A stretch of 64,000 bases of DNA. Origin: Maricaulis sp. (GTDB lineage: Bacteria > Pseudomonadota > Alphaproteobacteria > Caulobacterales > Maricaulaceae). The first letter of the stretch is position 1. Every line of letters begins with the position of its first letter. The DNA lies in NCBI GenBank assembly GCA_017643585.1, contig JAEPND010000013.1, positions 1 through 64,000 on the forward strand, in the 5' to 3' direction. The notes below the pieces were generated by a model, which was not told where the DNA came from, made no database searches, and saw only the letters and a program-made list of their open reading frames with translations. A program made the translations under genes and the position numbers. Of this stretch, positions 38,358 through 46,878 are shown one piece after another.

Positions 38358-39488
38358 TTACTCGGTATCGAGGTCGAGCCCGTCCAGGCTGTCCAGCGCG
38401 GCGCTGAGCCCCCAGCCGCCAAAGGACTCCGATACGGCTGCGGTCAGTACATTCTCGCCGGCCCGGAGTCGTAGCGGCACCCGGTCGACGCGCACGATCG
38501 TGCCCAGGTGCCTATGGTCACGTACGCGCCAGCCTGCATTTCCGGCATAGATCTGCTCGCCATTGAGATACAGCCTGACCCGGTCGCTATAGCCGAAGCT
38601 AAGTTCGCGCGTCATCGCCTCATCCGCGTTGATTGACACTTCCGCGAGGACCGTGTCGGCGTCCGGTCCGGGGCGCACGAGCCGGGAGAGGTTGGCGATA
38701 CCGTTGGGCTCGACGGCGAGCTCTGATCGCTCCTCATCCAGAGCCGGAAGCGCGTAGCCCGCATCCAGTTCAGCTTCGGCGAATGTGGCAGAGACGGCCC
38801 AGCGCTCGATCAGCGTCTCGGGCAACGGATCGGTCTCGCGGCTCTCGCCGATCAAGCGGTCCTGCGCTGTGACCGGTCGCATGGAGATATTGCTGAACCA
38901 ACTGCCCGTGCCTTGCATCCAGGGGCGATCGCTCATGTAGAAACCGATGGCGCCACCTGTTGTCGCACTCCCCAGGTCGGCGATGTGCAAAAGGGGCGTC
39001 TCCATGTCGCCGACAAAAATGTCCGCGGCATCGCCAATCGCCACAATACGCACGCGGATCCACTCCCGCGCTGGCAGGTCCGTGGCCTGTGCTTCGTTTG
39101 GACCCGCATAGATTTGCCAACCGGCGATGCCGTTGAGCACCGGCAGGTATTGCGCGGCGTCGGGCTGACCGCTCTGGTGCGGGCGAACATAGAATTGTTC
39201 CAGCGCGTTCTCGTCAGCGGCGCGCCAGTTCACGCCAATGAAACCGCTCTGGTCTGTCGAGGCGTACTCATACTCTAGGACAAAATCCTGCAGGTCCACA
39301 TCACGGCGCCAGGCCTGTCCACGGGAAATATACAGCGCCTCGCGACCCAGCGCCTGTTCGACACGAACCGCGCCGTTGTCGGCCGCCGCGACCTGCCAGG
39401 TCTCGCCGTCATATTGCAAGGTGTCCTGCGCGATTGCGCTTGCGCCAAGGAGCAGGGCGCTGATCAGGCCGGTAGCCAGTTTTGACAT
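38358..39488 (-). CDS. secreted LamG/DUF1080-like jelly-roll protein
   Basis: The 376 residues begin with a Sec signal (LATGLISALLLGASAIAQ) and contain two beta-rich domains. The first (about 25-215) resembles the concanavalin-like fold of DUF1080 and LamG proteins: DFVLEYEYAS, GFIGVNWRA and GGAIGFYM are typical strands. The second looks like a carbohydrate-binding jelly roll (YLNGEQIYAGNAGWRV, LRAGENVLTAAV). Such proteins bind or cleave glycans. I cannot see a catalytic set, so binding is the safer guess. It neighbours an AraC regulator on the same strand. Confidence 0.6.
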   Translation of the reverse strand: MSKLATGLISALLLGASAIAQDTLQYDGETWQVAAADNGAVRVEQALGREALYISRGQAWRRDVDLQDFVLEYEYASTDQSGFIGVNWRAADENALEQFYVRPHQSGQPDAAQYLPVLNGIAGWQIYAGPNEAQATDLPAREWIRVRIVAIGDAADIFVGDMETPLLHIADLGSATTGGAIGFYMSDRPWMQGTGSWFSNISMRPVTAQDRLIGESRETDPLPETLIERWAVSATFAEAELDAGYALPALDEERSELAVEPNGIANLSRLVRPGPDADTVLAEVSINADEAMTRELSFGYSDRVRLYLNGEQIYAGNAGWRVRDHRHLGTIVRVDRVPLRLRAGENVLTAAVSESFGGWGLSAALDSLDGLDLDTE

Positions 39489-39532
39489 GTTCTCGTCCTT
39501 TTAAAACTCACTGAAGGGACGATCAGTCTTGC

Positions 39533-40330
39533 CTAGGCGTTTGCCGACGTATTGGACTTTTCCGACGCGGTGCGAAGGACGTGAAGCCGAGCCGGTGACA
39601 CCCCTGTGAGCTTCTTGCAATCGCGAATGAGGTGGGACTGGTCGCAATATCCCTTCGCCGCGGCGAGGTCGGCCCAGGCCGGGCTGGTACAGGCATCGGC
39701 AAGCGCAATGGTCTCGGCCAGACGGATCTGTTGCGCATAACGCTTTGGCGTCAATCCAAGCACGTCGTGAAATTGTCTTTGCATCTGACGTTCGCTGACC
39801 TGCATGCGCCTTGCGAGACCCGCCAGTGATAGCTGACCCTGCGAGGCACGGATATGGGACTGGCTATAGGCGGCAAAGGTGTTCTCGGGCGCCCGTGACA
39901 GACGGTTGATGGCGCTCAGCCAGTGCTGGCGGGCGAAAGCCTCGCTCTGTCCGATCAGACTGTCAGCCAGCGAGGCGAGATGGTCCTGCAGCGCGTCAGG
40001 AGCAGCATCAATGCGGTCCGTCCAGTCACGCGGGTGCAGGCCCAGAGCAAGCGCACGCTCTGGCGACAGGGTCACGGACAGCAGGGTTTCTCCGGCCGTG
40101 GGTTTGAACCAGTGTGCTCCGGTGGTCATGCCGAAGATCTCCACCCGGGAATAGCGACCGGAGTAACGCGCGACGATATTGATCTCGGCATTGGGCAGGA
40201 CGTAGTGCGGGGCATCATTGGCGACGGCGTGGGACCAGCAGCGCAGGATCTCGCCCGGCCCGAATTCATGCGCCACATAGCCGCGCAGGCGGTGTTCGTT
40301 CTGGAATGTCCAGCTTTCGCCATCCGGCAT
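39533..40330 (-). CDS. AraC-family transcriptional regulator
   Basis: The 265-residue protein has an N-terminal beta-rich sensing domain (about 1-150) and a C-terminal AraC DNA-binding domain with two helix-turn-helix units: LSLAGLARRMQVSERQMQRQFHDVLGL-type, then AWADLAAAKGYCDQSHLIRDCKKLTG, close to the family signature. The N-terminal part resembles the DUF6597-type domain of many soil and marine AraC proteins. The gene is divergent from folP and lies upstream of the jelly-roll gene on the same strand, so that gene is a plausible target. Confidence 0.82.
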   Translation of the reverse strand: MPDGESWTFQNEHRLRGYVAHEFGPGEILRCWSHAVANDAPHYVLPNAEINIVARYSGRYSRVEIFGMTTGAHWFKPTAGETLLSVTLSPERALALGLHPRDWTDRIDAAPDALQDHLASLADSLIGQSEAFARQHWLSAINRLSRAPENTFAAYSQSHIRASQGQLSLAGLARRMQVSERQMQRQFHDVLGLTPKRYAQQIRLAETIALADACTSPAWADLAAAKGYCDQSHLIRDCKKLTGVSPARLHVLRTASEKSNTSANA

Positions 40331-40405
40331 CAGCTCAGCCCTCTTTCACAAGTTCGCGGGCAATCGTATATCTGCGGTCTTCTCACGTCGTATCAAAGCT
40401 TCGTC

Positions 40406-41236
40406 ATGCCTCATTTCCGCCCGCGCCGAAAAAACGACCTGCCCTTTGTCATGGGGGTTCTCAACGTCACGCCCGACAGTTTTTCCGATGGCGGCGACTT
40501 CGTGGACCAGGCGGCGGCGGTTGAACGCGGGCTGGAGATGCTGCGCAATGGTGCGGACGTCATCGATGTTGGCGGCGAGTCAACGCGGCCGGGGGCAGAT
40601 CCGGTCCCACTCGAGGAGGAGATGCGCCGCGTCATCCCCGTGATCAAGGCATTGCGAGAGCGTTCCGCGGCGCGAATCTCGGTGGACACCTTCAAACCCG
40701 ATGTCGCACGGGTGGCGGTCGAGGCGGGCGCTGACGTCTGGAATGATGTGCGTGCGCTGCAGGAACCGGGCGCGTTGGAGACGGCTGCAGAGCTCGGAGT
40801 GCCGGTCATCCTGATGCATATGTCTGGCAATCCGAAAACCATGCAGGACAAGCCGGAATACGAAGACGTCGTCGGTGAGGTCTGTGACTTCCTGACCGAG
40901 CGTGCGGACCTGGCCATGGCGGCCGGTGTCACGGCCGACAGCATCTGGCTCGACCCGGGGATCGGCTTCGGCAAGACCCTGGACCACAACCTCGCGCTCA
41001 TGCGCGATCTCGATCAGGTCATCGGGCTGGGCTATCCGGTCCTGTTCGGCGCCTCGCGCAAGCGCTTCATCGCCGCGATCGATGACGGGGCTGACGAGAT
41101 GGAACGCCTGGGCGGTTCACTGGCCGCTGCCATGCGTGCAGCCCAGGCCGGCGCCGCCATGGTGCGCGTGCACGATGTCCGCATGACCGTGCAGGCGCTG
41201 AAGGTCCAGGCGGCCATCAAGCGCGGCAAGTCCTAA
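40406..41236 (+). CDS. folP: dihydropteroate synthase
   Basis: FolP joins p-aminobenzoate to the pterin pyrophosphate in folate synthesis. The 276 residues carry the two signatures VMGVLNVTPDSFSDGG near residue 15 and DVIDVGGESTRPGA near 48, then DVWNDVRAL and LDPGIGFGKTLDHN, and end in the barrel motif VRVHDVRMT. I chose the ATG at 40406; the frame is open much further upstream across the AraC gene. Its TAA overlaps the stop of the convergent M24 peptidase gene in CTAA. Confidence 0.93.
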   Translation: MPHFRPRRKNDLPFVMGVLNVTPDSFSDGGDFVDQAAAVERGLEMLRNGADVIDVGGESTRPGADPVPLEEEMRRVIPVIKALRERSAARISVDTFKPDVARVAVEAGADVWNDVRALQEPGALETAAELGVPVILMHMSGNPKTMQDKPEYEDVVGEVCDFLTERADLAMAAGVTADSIWLDPGIGFGKTLDHNLALMRDLDQVIGLGYPVLFGASRKRFIAAIDDGADEMERLGGSLAAAMRAAQAGAAMVRVHDVRMTVQALKVQAAIKRGKS

Positions 41237-42444
41237 CCAAACGGATCATCGATCGACTTGCTGGGCTGGGTGAACCAGCGCGGGCCATCGGCGGCCATGT
41301 AGAAATGGTCTTCCAGGCGTATGCCGAATTCACCCGGCACGCAGATCATCGGCTCGTTGGAAAAACACATGCCGATATCCAGCGGTGTCCTGTCATTGCC
41401 CACCAGATAGGGACCTTCGTGTATGTCCAGGCCGATGCCGTGGCCGGTGCGATGCGGCGTACCCGGCAGCTGATAGCCCGGGCCGAAACCGCGGCGCTCG
41501 CCCTCTGCCCGTGCGGCATCATCAGCGGCTGAACAGGGCTGGCCCAGCTGGGCGGCATCGAAAGCCGCGAGCTGGCAGGCTTTTTCCGCTTCCCAGACCC
41601 GGCGCTGCTGCGCCGTCGGTTCTCCAAATACGTAGGAGCGGGTGATGTCGGACTGATAACCATGGATGGCACAGCCGGTATCGATCAACACCATGTCGCC
41701 ACTCTCCAGCGTCTTGGGTGTGGAAACGCCGTGTGGGAAGGCGCTGTCCGGCCCGAACAGGACGATGCAGAAGGTCGACCCTCCCGGCGCGCCGATCTTC
41801 TTGTGCGCGGCATGGATGAATTCGGTGACTTCCGCGGTCGTGATGCCTTCGCGCAGGATGCGGGCAGCGGCCTTGTGCACTTCCAGCGTGGCGGCCTTGG
41901 TCGCCTGCATCAGCGCCAGCTCATTCTCCGACTTGCGGGAGCGGGCGAACAGGATGACGTCGCCGGCATCCACCAGCTCGGCATCGCAGGCCGCCTTGAG
42001 GCCCGTGACCCGGAACAGTGGCATCGAGGGATCCAGCCCGACCTTGCCACAACCCGCCAGCAGGCTGGCGGTGAGGGCATAGGGATCCTCATGCTCCTGC
42101 CAGCCCTCCAGCCGGGCTTCGACCGTCATGAAATCGCGTATCGTGCCGTCTTCAAAGGCCGGTCCGACATAGATGATATCGCCACTGGCCGGGATGACCG
42201 CGCCCATCAGGCGTTCGGTCTGATACCATTTGGTGCCCGTATAATAGATCAGATTGCTGCCGGCATCGATATAGACTGCATCCAGTCCCGCGACGGACAT
42301 GCGCGCCTGGAGGGCCGAGATGCGATCCTTGTGTTCCTCGACCGGGATGGGCTGGCAATGGCCGAGCATATTGTCCAGCCGGGCCAGCTCTGCCTCGGCC
42401 GTCGATCCGCCGACACCGCGTGTCATGGTCATTGTCATTGTCAT
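41233..42444 (-). CDS. M24-family Xaa-Pro aminopeptidase-like protein
   Basis: The 403-residue protein has the creatinase/prolidase N-terminal domain and a pita-bread catalytic domain. The five metal ligands are visible: VLIDTG, SDITRSYVFG, HRTGHGIGLDIHEG, FSNEPMI and IRLEDHF. It should hydrolyse X-Pro dipeptides or peptides; some relatives act on ectoine-type or N-acyl substrates. The N terminus is MTMTMTMT, encoded by four hexanucleotide repeats (42421-42444), so four in-frame ATGs compete; GGGGAGAG lies before the first. The stop overlaps that of folP. Confidence 0.85.
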   Translation of the reverse strand: MTMTMTMTRGVGGSTAEAELARLDNMLGHCQPIPVEEHKDRISALQARMSVAGLDAVYIDAGSNLIYYTGTKWYQTERLMGAVIPASGDIIYVGPAFEDGTIRDFMTVEARLEGWQEHEDPYALTASLLAGCGKVGLDPSMPLFRVTGLKAACDAELVDAGDVILFARSRKSENELALMQATKAATLEVHKAAARILREGITTAEVTEFIHAAHKKIGAPGGSTFCIVLFGPDSAFPHGVSTPKTLESGDMVLIDTGCAIHGYQSDITRSYVFGEPTAQQRRVWEAEKACQLAAFDAAQLGQPCSAADDAARAEGERRGFGPGYQLPGTPHRTGHGIGLDIHEGPYLVGNDRTPLDIGMCFSNEPMICVPGEFGIRLEDHFYMAADGPRWFTQPSKSIDDPFG

Positions 42445-42531
42445 TGCGCACTCTCCCCATACGGTGTGTCACCGATTATTGGATCCAATCTCCACGTCAG
42501 GCGATCAGATGCAAGTGAGGAGATATGAGGA

Positions 42532-43542
42532 TCACAATCTTTCGAGGAATTTTTCCAGCCGCTGCATGTCCTTGGGCATCTCGGCCTCGAAGCGCATCTG
42601 TTCGCCCGTCACCGGATGTTCAAAGCCCAGAATGGCGGCGTGCAGGGCCTGGCGGCGGAATTCCTTGAGCTCGCGACCATTGTCGCTGGAGCCGATAATG
42701 CCGCCGCGGCGGCTTCCATAAACCGGATCACCCAGCAGCGGACAGCCGATATGGGCCATGTGCACGCGGATCTGGTGCGTGCGTCCTGTTTCCAGCCGGC
42801 ATTCCACCTTGGCCGCCAGGCCCGTGCCGATGGCGGCATTGGGGGCCTGACCGAAACGCGCGAGCGTCTGGTAATTGGTGATCGCGTGTTTGCCCGCCTC
42901 GCTGTGGGGATCGTGCGGCACCTCGAATTTCTTGCGATCCTTGGACGAGCGCACCAGCTGGGTCTCGATGCGTCCGACCTTGGCCTTGGGCATGCCCTTG
43001 GTAAAGGCGACATAGGCGCGCTCGACCGAGTGCTCCGCGAATTGCGCGGTGAGGCCCTTGTGTGCCGCATCCGACTTGGCGACAACCATCACGCCGGATG
43101 TGTCCATGTCCAGCCGGTGGACGATACCCGGACGTTCCACGCCCCCGATGCCCGACAGTGAGCCTGCACAATGATAGAGCAGGCCATGCACCAGCGTGCC
43201 GGTCCAGTGGCCGGCTGCGGGGTGAACGGTCAGACCGGAGGGTTTCATGATCACGATCAGATCCGCATCCTCGTGCAGGATGTTGAGATCCATCTTCTCC
43301 GGGATCGGCTTGTCCGGGCGCGGGGCGGGGATGGTCAGCGCATAGCGGCTGCCAGCCTGGACCTTGGCCGACGGGTCCGTCAGAACCGCGCCATCCATGG
43401 TCAGCTGTTGCTCCTCGATCAGCGCCTTGATGCGGGATCGGGACAGCTCTTCCCAGCTATTTGCCAGCCACCGATCAAGGCGTTGGCCCTGGTGTTCGGC
43501 TTCGGCTTCAATCTCTCGGATCATGTTTTCTGTATCGCTCAT
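42532..43542 (-). CDS. rluD: 23S rRNA pseudouridine synthase RluD-type
   Basis: RluD converts uridines in helix 69 of 23S rRNA to pseudouridine. The 336 residues show an N-terminal S4 domain (QRLDRWLANSWEELSRSRIK) and the catalytic domain with PGIVHRLDMDTSGVMVVAK containing the catalytic Asp, then ETGRTHQIRVHMAHIGCPLLGDP-type segments. I chose the ATG at 43540-43542; a longer open frame upstream is not protein-like. RluC or RluA relatives differ in the N terminus. Confidence 0.9.
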   Translation of the reverse strand: MSDTENMIREIEAEAEHQGQRLDRWLANSWEELSRSRIKALIEEQQLTMDGAVLTDPSAKVQAGSRYALTIPAPRPDKPIPEKMDLNILHEDADLIVIMKPSGLTVHPAAGHWTGTLVHGLLYHCAGSLSGIGGVERPGIVHRLDMDTSGVMVVAKSDAAHKGLTAQFAEHSVERAYVAFTKGMPKAKVGRIETQLVRSSKDRKKFEVPHDPHSEAGKHAITNYQTLARFGQAPNAAIGTGLAAKVECRLETGRTHQIRVHMAHIGCPLLGDPVYGSRRGGIIGSSDNGRELKEFRRQALHAAILGFEHPVTGEQMRFEAEMPKDMQRLEKFLERL

Positions 43543-43621
43543 CCGAAAGCGACTAGCCTTGCTGTCGCTTGGGCGCAATATTTGCGGTCTAATAGATGCG
43601 TGATTTGTGCAGGGGGAAATG

Positions 43622-45313
43622 ATGGAAAAGATCAAGCTGACGCGCCGTGGCGCACTTCTGGGCGCAGCCGGAGCCGGTCTCGCGGTTGGGGCCTGTTCCG
43701 AGCGCATTGATCGTTTCGAGCCGCCGACCGAGGGGCATTTCCGCCACGGCGTGGCCTCCGGCGACCCCGACCAGACCAGCGTCATGCTGTGGACAGCGTT
43801 GAGCGATGATGGCGGTGGCTATCGCGGCGTGGAACTGGCCCGTGATGCGGAGTTTCAGGACATCATCTTCGAGCAGGGTGAGACGATCATGTATGTCGTG
43901 CCCCAGCCGCTGGGCACGCTGAAAATCCTGGCGGAGGGCCTGCTGCCGGGGATGACCTATTTCTACCGCTTCCGATTGAACGACGATTATTCGCCCGTCG
44001 GCGTGACGCGCACGCTTCCCGCGGGCGGTGTCGAGCAGTACCGGATTGGCGTCTTTTCGTGTTCCAATTTCCCGGCCGGACATTTCAACGTCTATCGCGA
44101 GGCCGCCGAAAACGGCGAACTCGATCTCGTGCTTCACCTGGGCGATTACATCTATGAATACCCGGCCGACGGCTATGCGTCCGCCAAGTCTGTCGAGCTC
44201 AATCGCGTGTCTGATCCGGTGCACGAAATCGTGGAGTATGCCGACTATGTGGCGCGCCACGCCCAGTACAAGTCGGACCCGGACCTGCAGGCCCTGCATG
44301 GCGCTGCACCTTGGATCATGGTCTGGGATGATCACGAGACTGCCAATGACAGCTATGCCACCGGGGCGGAAAACCATGATGCCAGCGAGGGTGACTGGTA
44401 TGAGCGGCGCGATGCCGCCGTGCGGGCCTGGTATGACTGGACCCCGTCACGAGAGCCGGAAAACCTGATCGACCGCCGCGGCGTCTTCGAGATCGGCGAT
44501 CTGGCAACCCTGTGCATGCTGGAAACACGCCTGACGGCGCGGTCGGAAGTGATGGATTACGAGGATTTCCCGATCGATCCCAATTCGGAGATCACCGAGG
44601 AAAACCTGGCCATTGTTGCCGACTGGAAACGCGACGAGATCGGCGCCGATGATCGCGAGCTGATGGGCGCGCAGCAGATCGCCGACGTCCAGGCCGCCTG
44701 TGCGGCCTCGGTCCAGGCGGGCAAGCCGTGGCGCATCCTGGGCAATCAGGTGATCATGAGCCGGGTCAATTTCCCCGATTTTACCACTGAAATGCCGGGT
44801 TGGCTGCGCTGGGTGGCGACACGAGACAATGAATTCGCCCGGCGTTTCATCAACTCCACCCGTTTCGAGATCCCGTTCAATCTGGACATGTGGGACGGTT
44901 TCCCGGCCGAGCGCGAACGCCTGTTCGCCGCGCTTCGCGACGTCGATGCCGACGTGGTGACGGTCACCGGTGATGTGCATTCTTTCTGGACCAATGACCT
45001 CGCCGACGCAGACGGCAACCGCGTGGGCACCGAGTTTGTAACCGCCTCCGTGACCAGCCCGTCACCCTTCTCCAGTTTTGCAGCGCCGGGTGTGGCCTAT
45101 GGTGAGATGATGCGAGAGGCGAACCCGGCAGTCAGCCACTGCAACATGACCGATCACGGTTATATCCGCATGACGCTGACGCCGCAGACCATCGACGCAG
45201 AATATGTCGGCGTGTCGACGATCATGACCCGGGACTATTCGGCCAAGACCGAGAGCGCCTGGCGATTGACGCGAGATGGCAGCGGCGTCCCGGAGCTGGA
45301 GCGGGTGAGTTAG
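43622..45313 (+). CDS. phoD: PhoD-type alkaline phosphatase, Tat-exported
   Basis: PhoD phosphatases hydrolyse phosphomonoesters and diesters with Fe/Ca in the periplasm or at the surface. The 563 residues start with a Tat signal (TRRGALLGAAGAGLAVGAC) that includes a possible lipobox, followed by the PhoD N-terminal domain (FRHGVASGDPDQTSVMLWT) and the metal-binding core: HLGDYIYEY, WDDHETAND and VTGDVHSFW. The ATGs at 43619 and 43622 both follow AGGGGG; I prefer the second for spacing. No Pho box is visible upstream. A strong terminator follows. Confidence 0.87.
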   Translation: MEKIKLTRRGALLGAAGAGLAVGACSERIDRFEPPTEGHFRHGVASGDPDQTSVMLWTALSDDGGGYRGVELARDAEFQDIIFEQGETIMYVVPQPLGTLKILAEGLLPGMTYFYRFRLNDDYSPVGVTRTLPAGGVEQYRIGVFSCSNFPAGHFNVYREAAENGELDLVLHLGDYIYEYPADGYASAKSVELNRVSDPVHEIVEYADYVARHAQYKSDPDLQALHGAAPWIMVWDDHETANDSYATGAENHDASEGDWYERRDAAVRAWYDWTPSREPENLIDRRGVFEIGDLATLCMLETRLTARSEVMDYEDFPIDPNSEITEENLAIVADWKRDEIGADDRELMGAQQIADVQAACAASVQAGKPWRILGNQVIMSRVNFPDFTTEMPGWLRWVATRDNEFARRFINSTRFEIPFNLDMWDGFPAERERLFAALRDVDADVVTVTGDVHSFWTNDLADADGNRVGTEFVTASVTSPSPFSSFAAPGVAYGEMMREANPAVSHCNMTDHGYIRMTLTPQTIDAEYVGVSTIMTRDYSAKTESAWRLTRDGSGVPELERVS

Positions 45314-45323
45314 ACAAAGGCAC

Positions 45324-45360
45324 AAAAAAGGGCGGCTCGATGGAGCCGCCCTTGTTTTTT
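45324..45360 (+). terminator. intrinsic terminator after phoD (copy 1 of a repeated terminator)
   Basis: A perfect 11-bp stem (AAGGGCGGCTC at 45328-45338 with GAGCCGCCCTT at 45343-45353) is followed by GTTTTTT. A near-identical sequence ends the S41 peptidase gene at 47817-47857. Confidence 0.92.
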
Positions 45361-45510
45361 CGCGCGAGCACCCGGGCGTTTTTAATCAGGCGCGGGCAGT
45401 GCGACGATCTAGCTTGCGCTGGACAAAATAATGTATGTCTCTGATTTTGCTGTTTTACTAGACGCCAAGCGGGTATGGGTTTAGTCAATCGCGAATTCGG
45501 AAATGACTAG

Positions 45511-46116
45511 ATGGAATTGGGGGCCATGAAGACCACTGGAGACGTGTTAGCAATTTCACTACCTAATGGCAGTTTCGCATACGCGAAAGTACTCGAATTT
45601 CCCTTGGTGGCATTTTTCGACCAATTTTCCTCTGAAATTTTGCCAATATCTGCACTTGTCCACGTTCCAATCGCGTTTCGTGTATGGGTAATGAAAAAGG
45701 TCGTGGATTCGCGTCGATGGAAGAAAATTGGTGAAATGCCACTTTCGGCCGATGATGTTGCGGATCGCGAATTCTTCTCGAGAGACATGGTCAGCAAAAA
45801 GCTCGTAGTTCATCGTGGACACGACACTATTCCAGCTTCAATTGAGCGTTGTTCAGGTTTGGAGCTCGCGATGGTCTGGAATCAAACAGCTATCGAGGAG
45901 CGGCTGGAATGCCTTCAGAAAGGTGAGCTCAGCCCAATCGTTATACGAGCTAAAAAATGCTGTCTCTCGAGTAACCTACCAAAGAGGACAGCCACATCTT
46001 TCGGGCCCCGACGCTTGAGAAAGTACAACACATTTCCCCCGGCCCTGTTCCGGGACTCGACATGCGGTTCAGGATCATTCGCCCCCTCAACCAGACCCCG
46101 GCATGCGCCGGGATGA
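45511..46116 (+). CDS. orphan Imm26-like immunity protein
   Basis: The first 140 residues match the pattern of the Imm26 immunity family as I know it: GDVLAISLPNGSFAYAKVL, PLVAFFDQF, VPIAFRVWVMK, WKKIGEMPL and GLELAMVWNQTAIEERLE. Imm26 proteins neutralise polymorphic-toxin domains, but no toxin, VgrG, Rhs or secretion gene lies nearby, so this is an orphan. The coding sequence is distinctly AT-richer than its neighbours, in keeping with transfer. After about residue 140 the frame runs into the palindromic repeats and the tail (ending RHAPG) is not protein-like. Another frame ending at 46018 is an alternative, so the 3' end may be damaged. The start could also be the ATG at 45526. Confidence 0.65.
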   Translation: MELGAMKTTGDVLAISLPNGSFAYAKVLEFPLVAFFDQFSSEILPISALVHVPIAFRVWVMKKVVDSRRWKKIGEMPLSADDVADREFFSRDMVSKKLVVHRGHDTIPASIERCSGLELAMVWNQTAIEERLECLQKGELSPIVIRAKKCCLSSNLPKRTATSFGPRRLRKYNTFPPALFRDSTCGSGSFAPSTRPRHAPG

Positions 46117-46320
46117 CGGGGTTGGGCGGGAAAGACGCAGAATACTTCAACCCGCCGTCATCACCCGGCTTGTCCGGGTGATCTCAGCTCGCCTGGCGAC
46201 AGGATAGTCGAGGTCTCCCGGATGTCTGCTTCGCAGCCACCGGGGGATGACGGCGGGCGTGGAGGAGACAACGCATTCCCCCGTACCTGTTCCGGGTCCG
46301 GCATGCCTCACCGAAAGTGT
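46026..46320. repeat. palindromic intergenic repeats
   Basis: Two direct copies of a 40-base unit (CATTtCCCCCGgcCCTGTTC-type, near 46029 and 46270) flank two inverted ATGACGG-associated palindromes: CCCGGCATGCGCCGGG at 46097-46112 and CACCCGGC-TTGT-CCGGGTG around 46162-46180. Short ATGACGG palindromes of this kind are scattered through many alphaproteobacterial genomes. They overlap the 3' tail of the Imm26-like gene. No open frame or mobility gene is associated with them. Confidence 0.65.
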
Positions 46321-46345
46321 TTCTGCCCCACTTGTATTTCGGGAG

Positions 46346-46392
46346 TTGACATCAGAACATACATTCCATAAGCATTTATATAAAAGCTTATG
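46346..46392 (+). promoter_or_regulatory. marR promoter and overlapping operator
   Basis: A consensus -35 (TTGACA at 46346-46351) is followed by an AT-rich stretch with several candidate -10 boxes. An inverted repeat, CATAAGC (46367-46373) and GCTTATG (46386-46392), separated by 12 AT-rich bases, covers the -10 region and the first in-frame ATG. This is the layout of MarR autoregulation. Confidence 0.65.
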
Positions 46393-46401
46393 GGAATGCT
46401 T

Positions 46402-46878
46402 ATGACCCGCGTCAAACAAACCTTTGGAACCCAGGTTCGCCGCTTGCTGGAATTGCTCGATGGCGATGTCGTCAAATTCTACGAACAGGCCGGGCTGGAC
46501 TATCGGCCGCGTTATACGCCGGTCATGCGCCTCTTGCTGCGCGAGGGGGCGATGACGGTGGGCGAGCTGGCGAACAGGTCCGGCCTGACCCAGCCGGCGG
46601 TCAGCCAGACCCTGCGCGAAATGAAAAAGGCGGATCTGGTCGTGGATGCGAAATCCGAGGATCGCCGCCAGCGCCGCATCGCGCTGAGTGCCCATGGCGA
46701 GAGCCTTCGCGAAACGCTGGAAGGCCAGTGGGCTGCGACGCGCGAGGCTGCAGCGAGCCTGGATGAAGGCCTGGCCTATCCGCTGTCCGAACTTCTGGCC
46801 GAGGCCATTGAGAGCCTGGAGGCCGACCCTTTCGCCGACCGTATCCGGCGTGCCCTGAAAACTGAGGAAGACAAGTGA
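46402..46878 (+). CDS. MarR-family transcriptional regulator
   Basis: The 158-residue protein is a winged-helix dimer of the MarR type: MTVGELANRSGLTQPAVSQTLREMKKADLV is the DNA-recognition helix-turn-helix and DRRQRRIALSAHG the wing with the family DxR motif. I chose the ATG at 46402 because GGGA stands six bases before it; ATGs at 46390 and 46396 are alternatives that overlap the operator. The stop overlaps the next gene (TGATG), so regulator and S41 peptidase form an operon. The effector is unknown. Confidence 0.85.
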   Translation: MTRVKQTFGTQVRRLLELLDGDVVKFYEQAGLDYRPRYTPVMRLLLREGAMTVGELANRSGLTQPAVSQTLREMKKADLVVDAKSEDRRQRRIALSAHGESLRETLEGQWAATREAAASLDEGLAYPLSELLAEAIESLEADPFADRIRRALKTEEDK

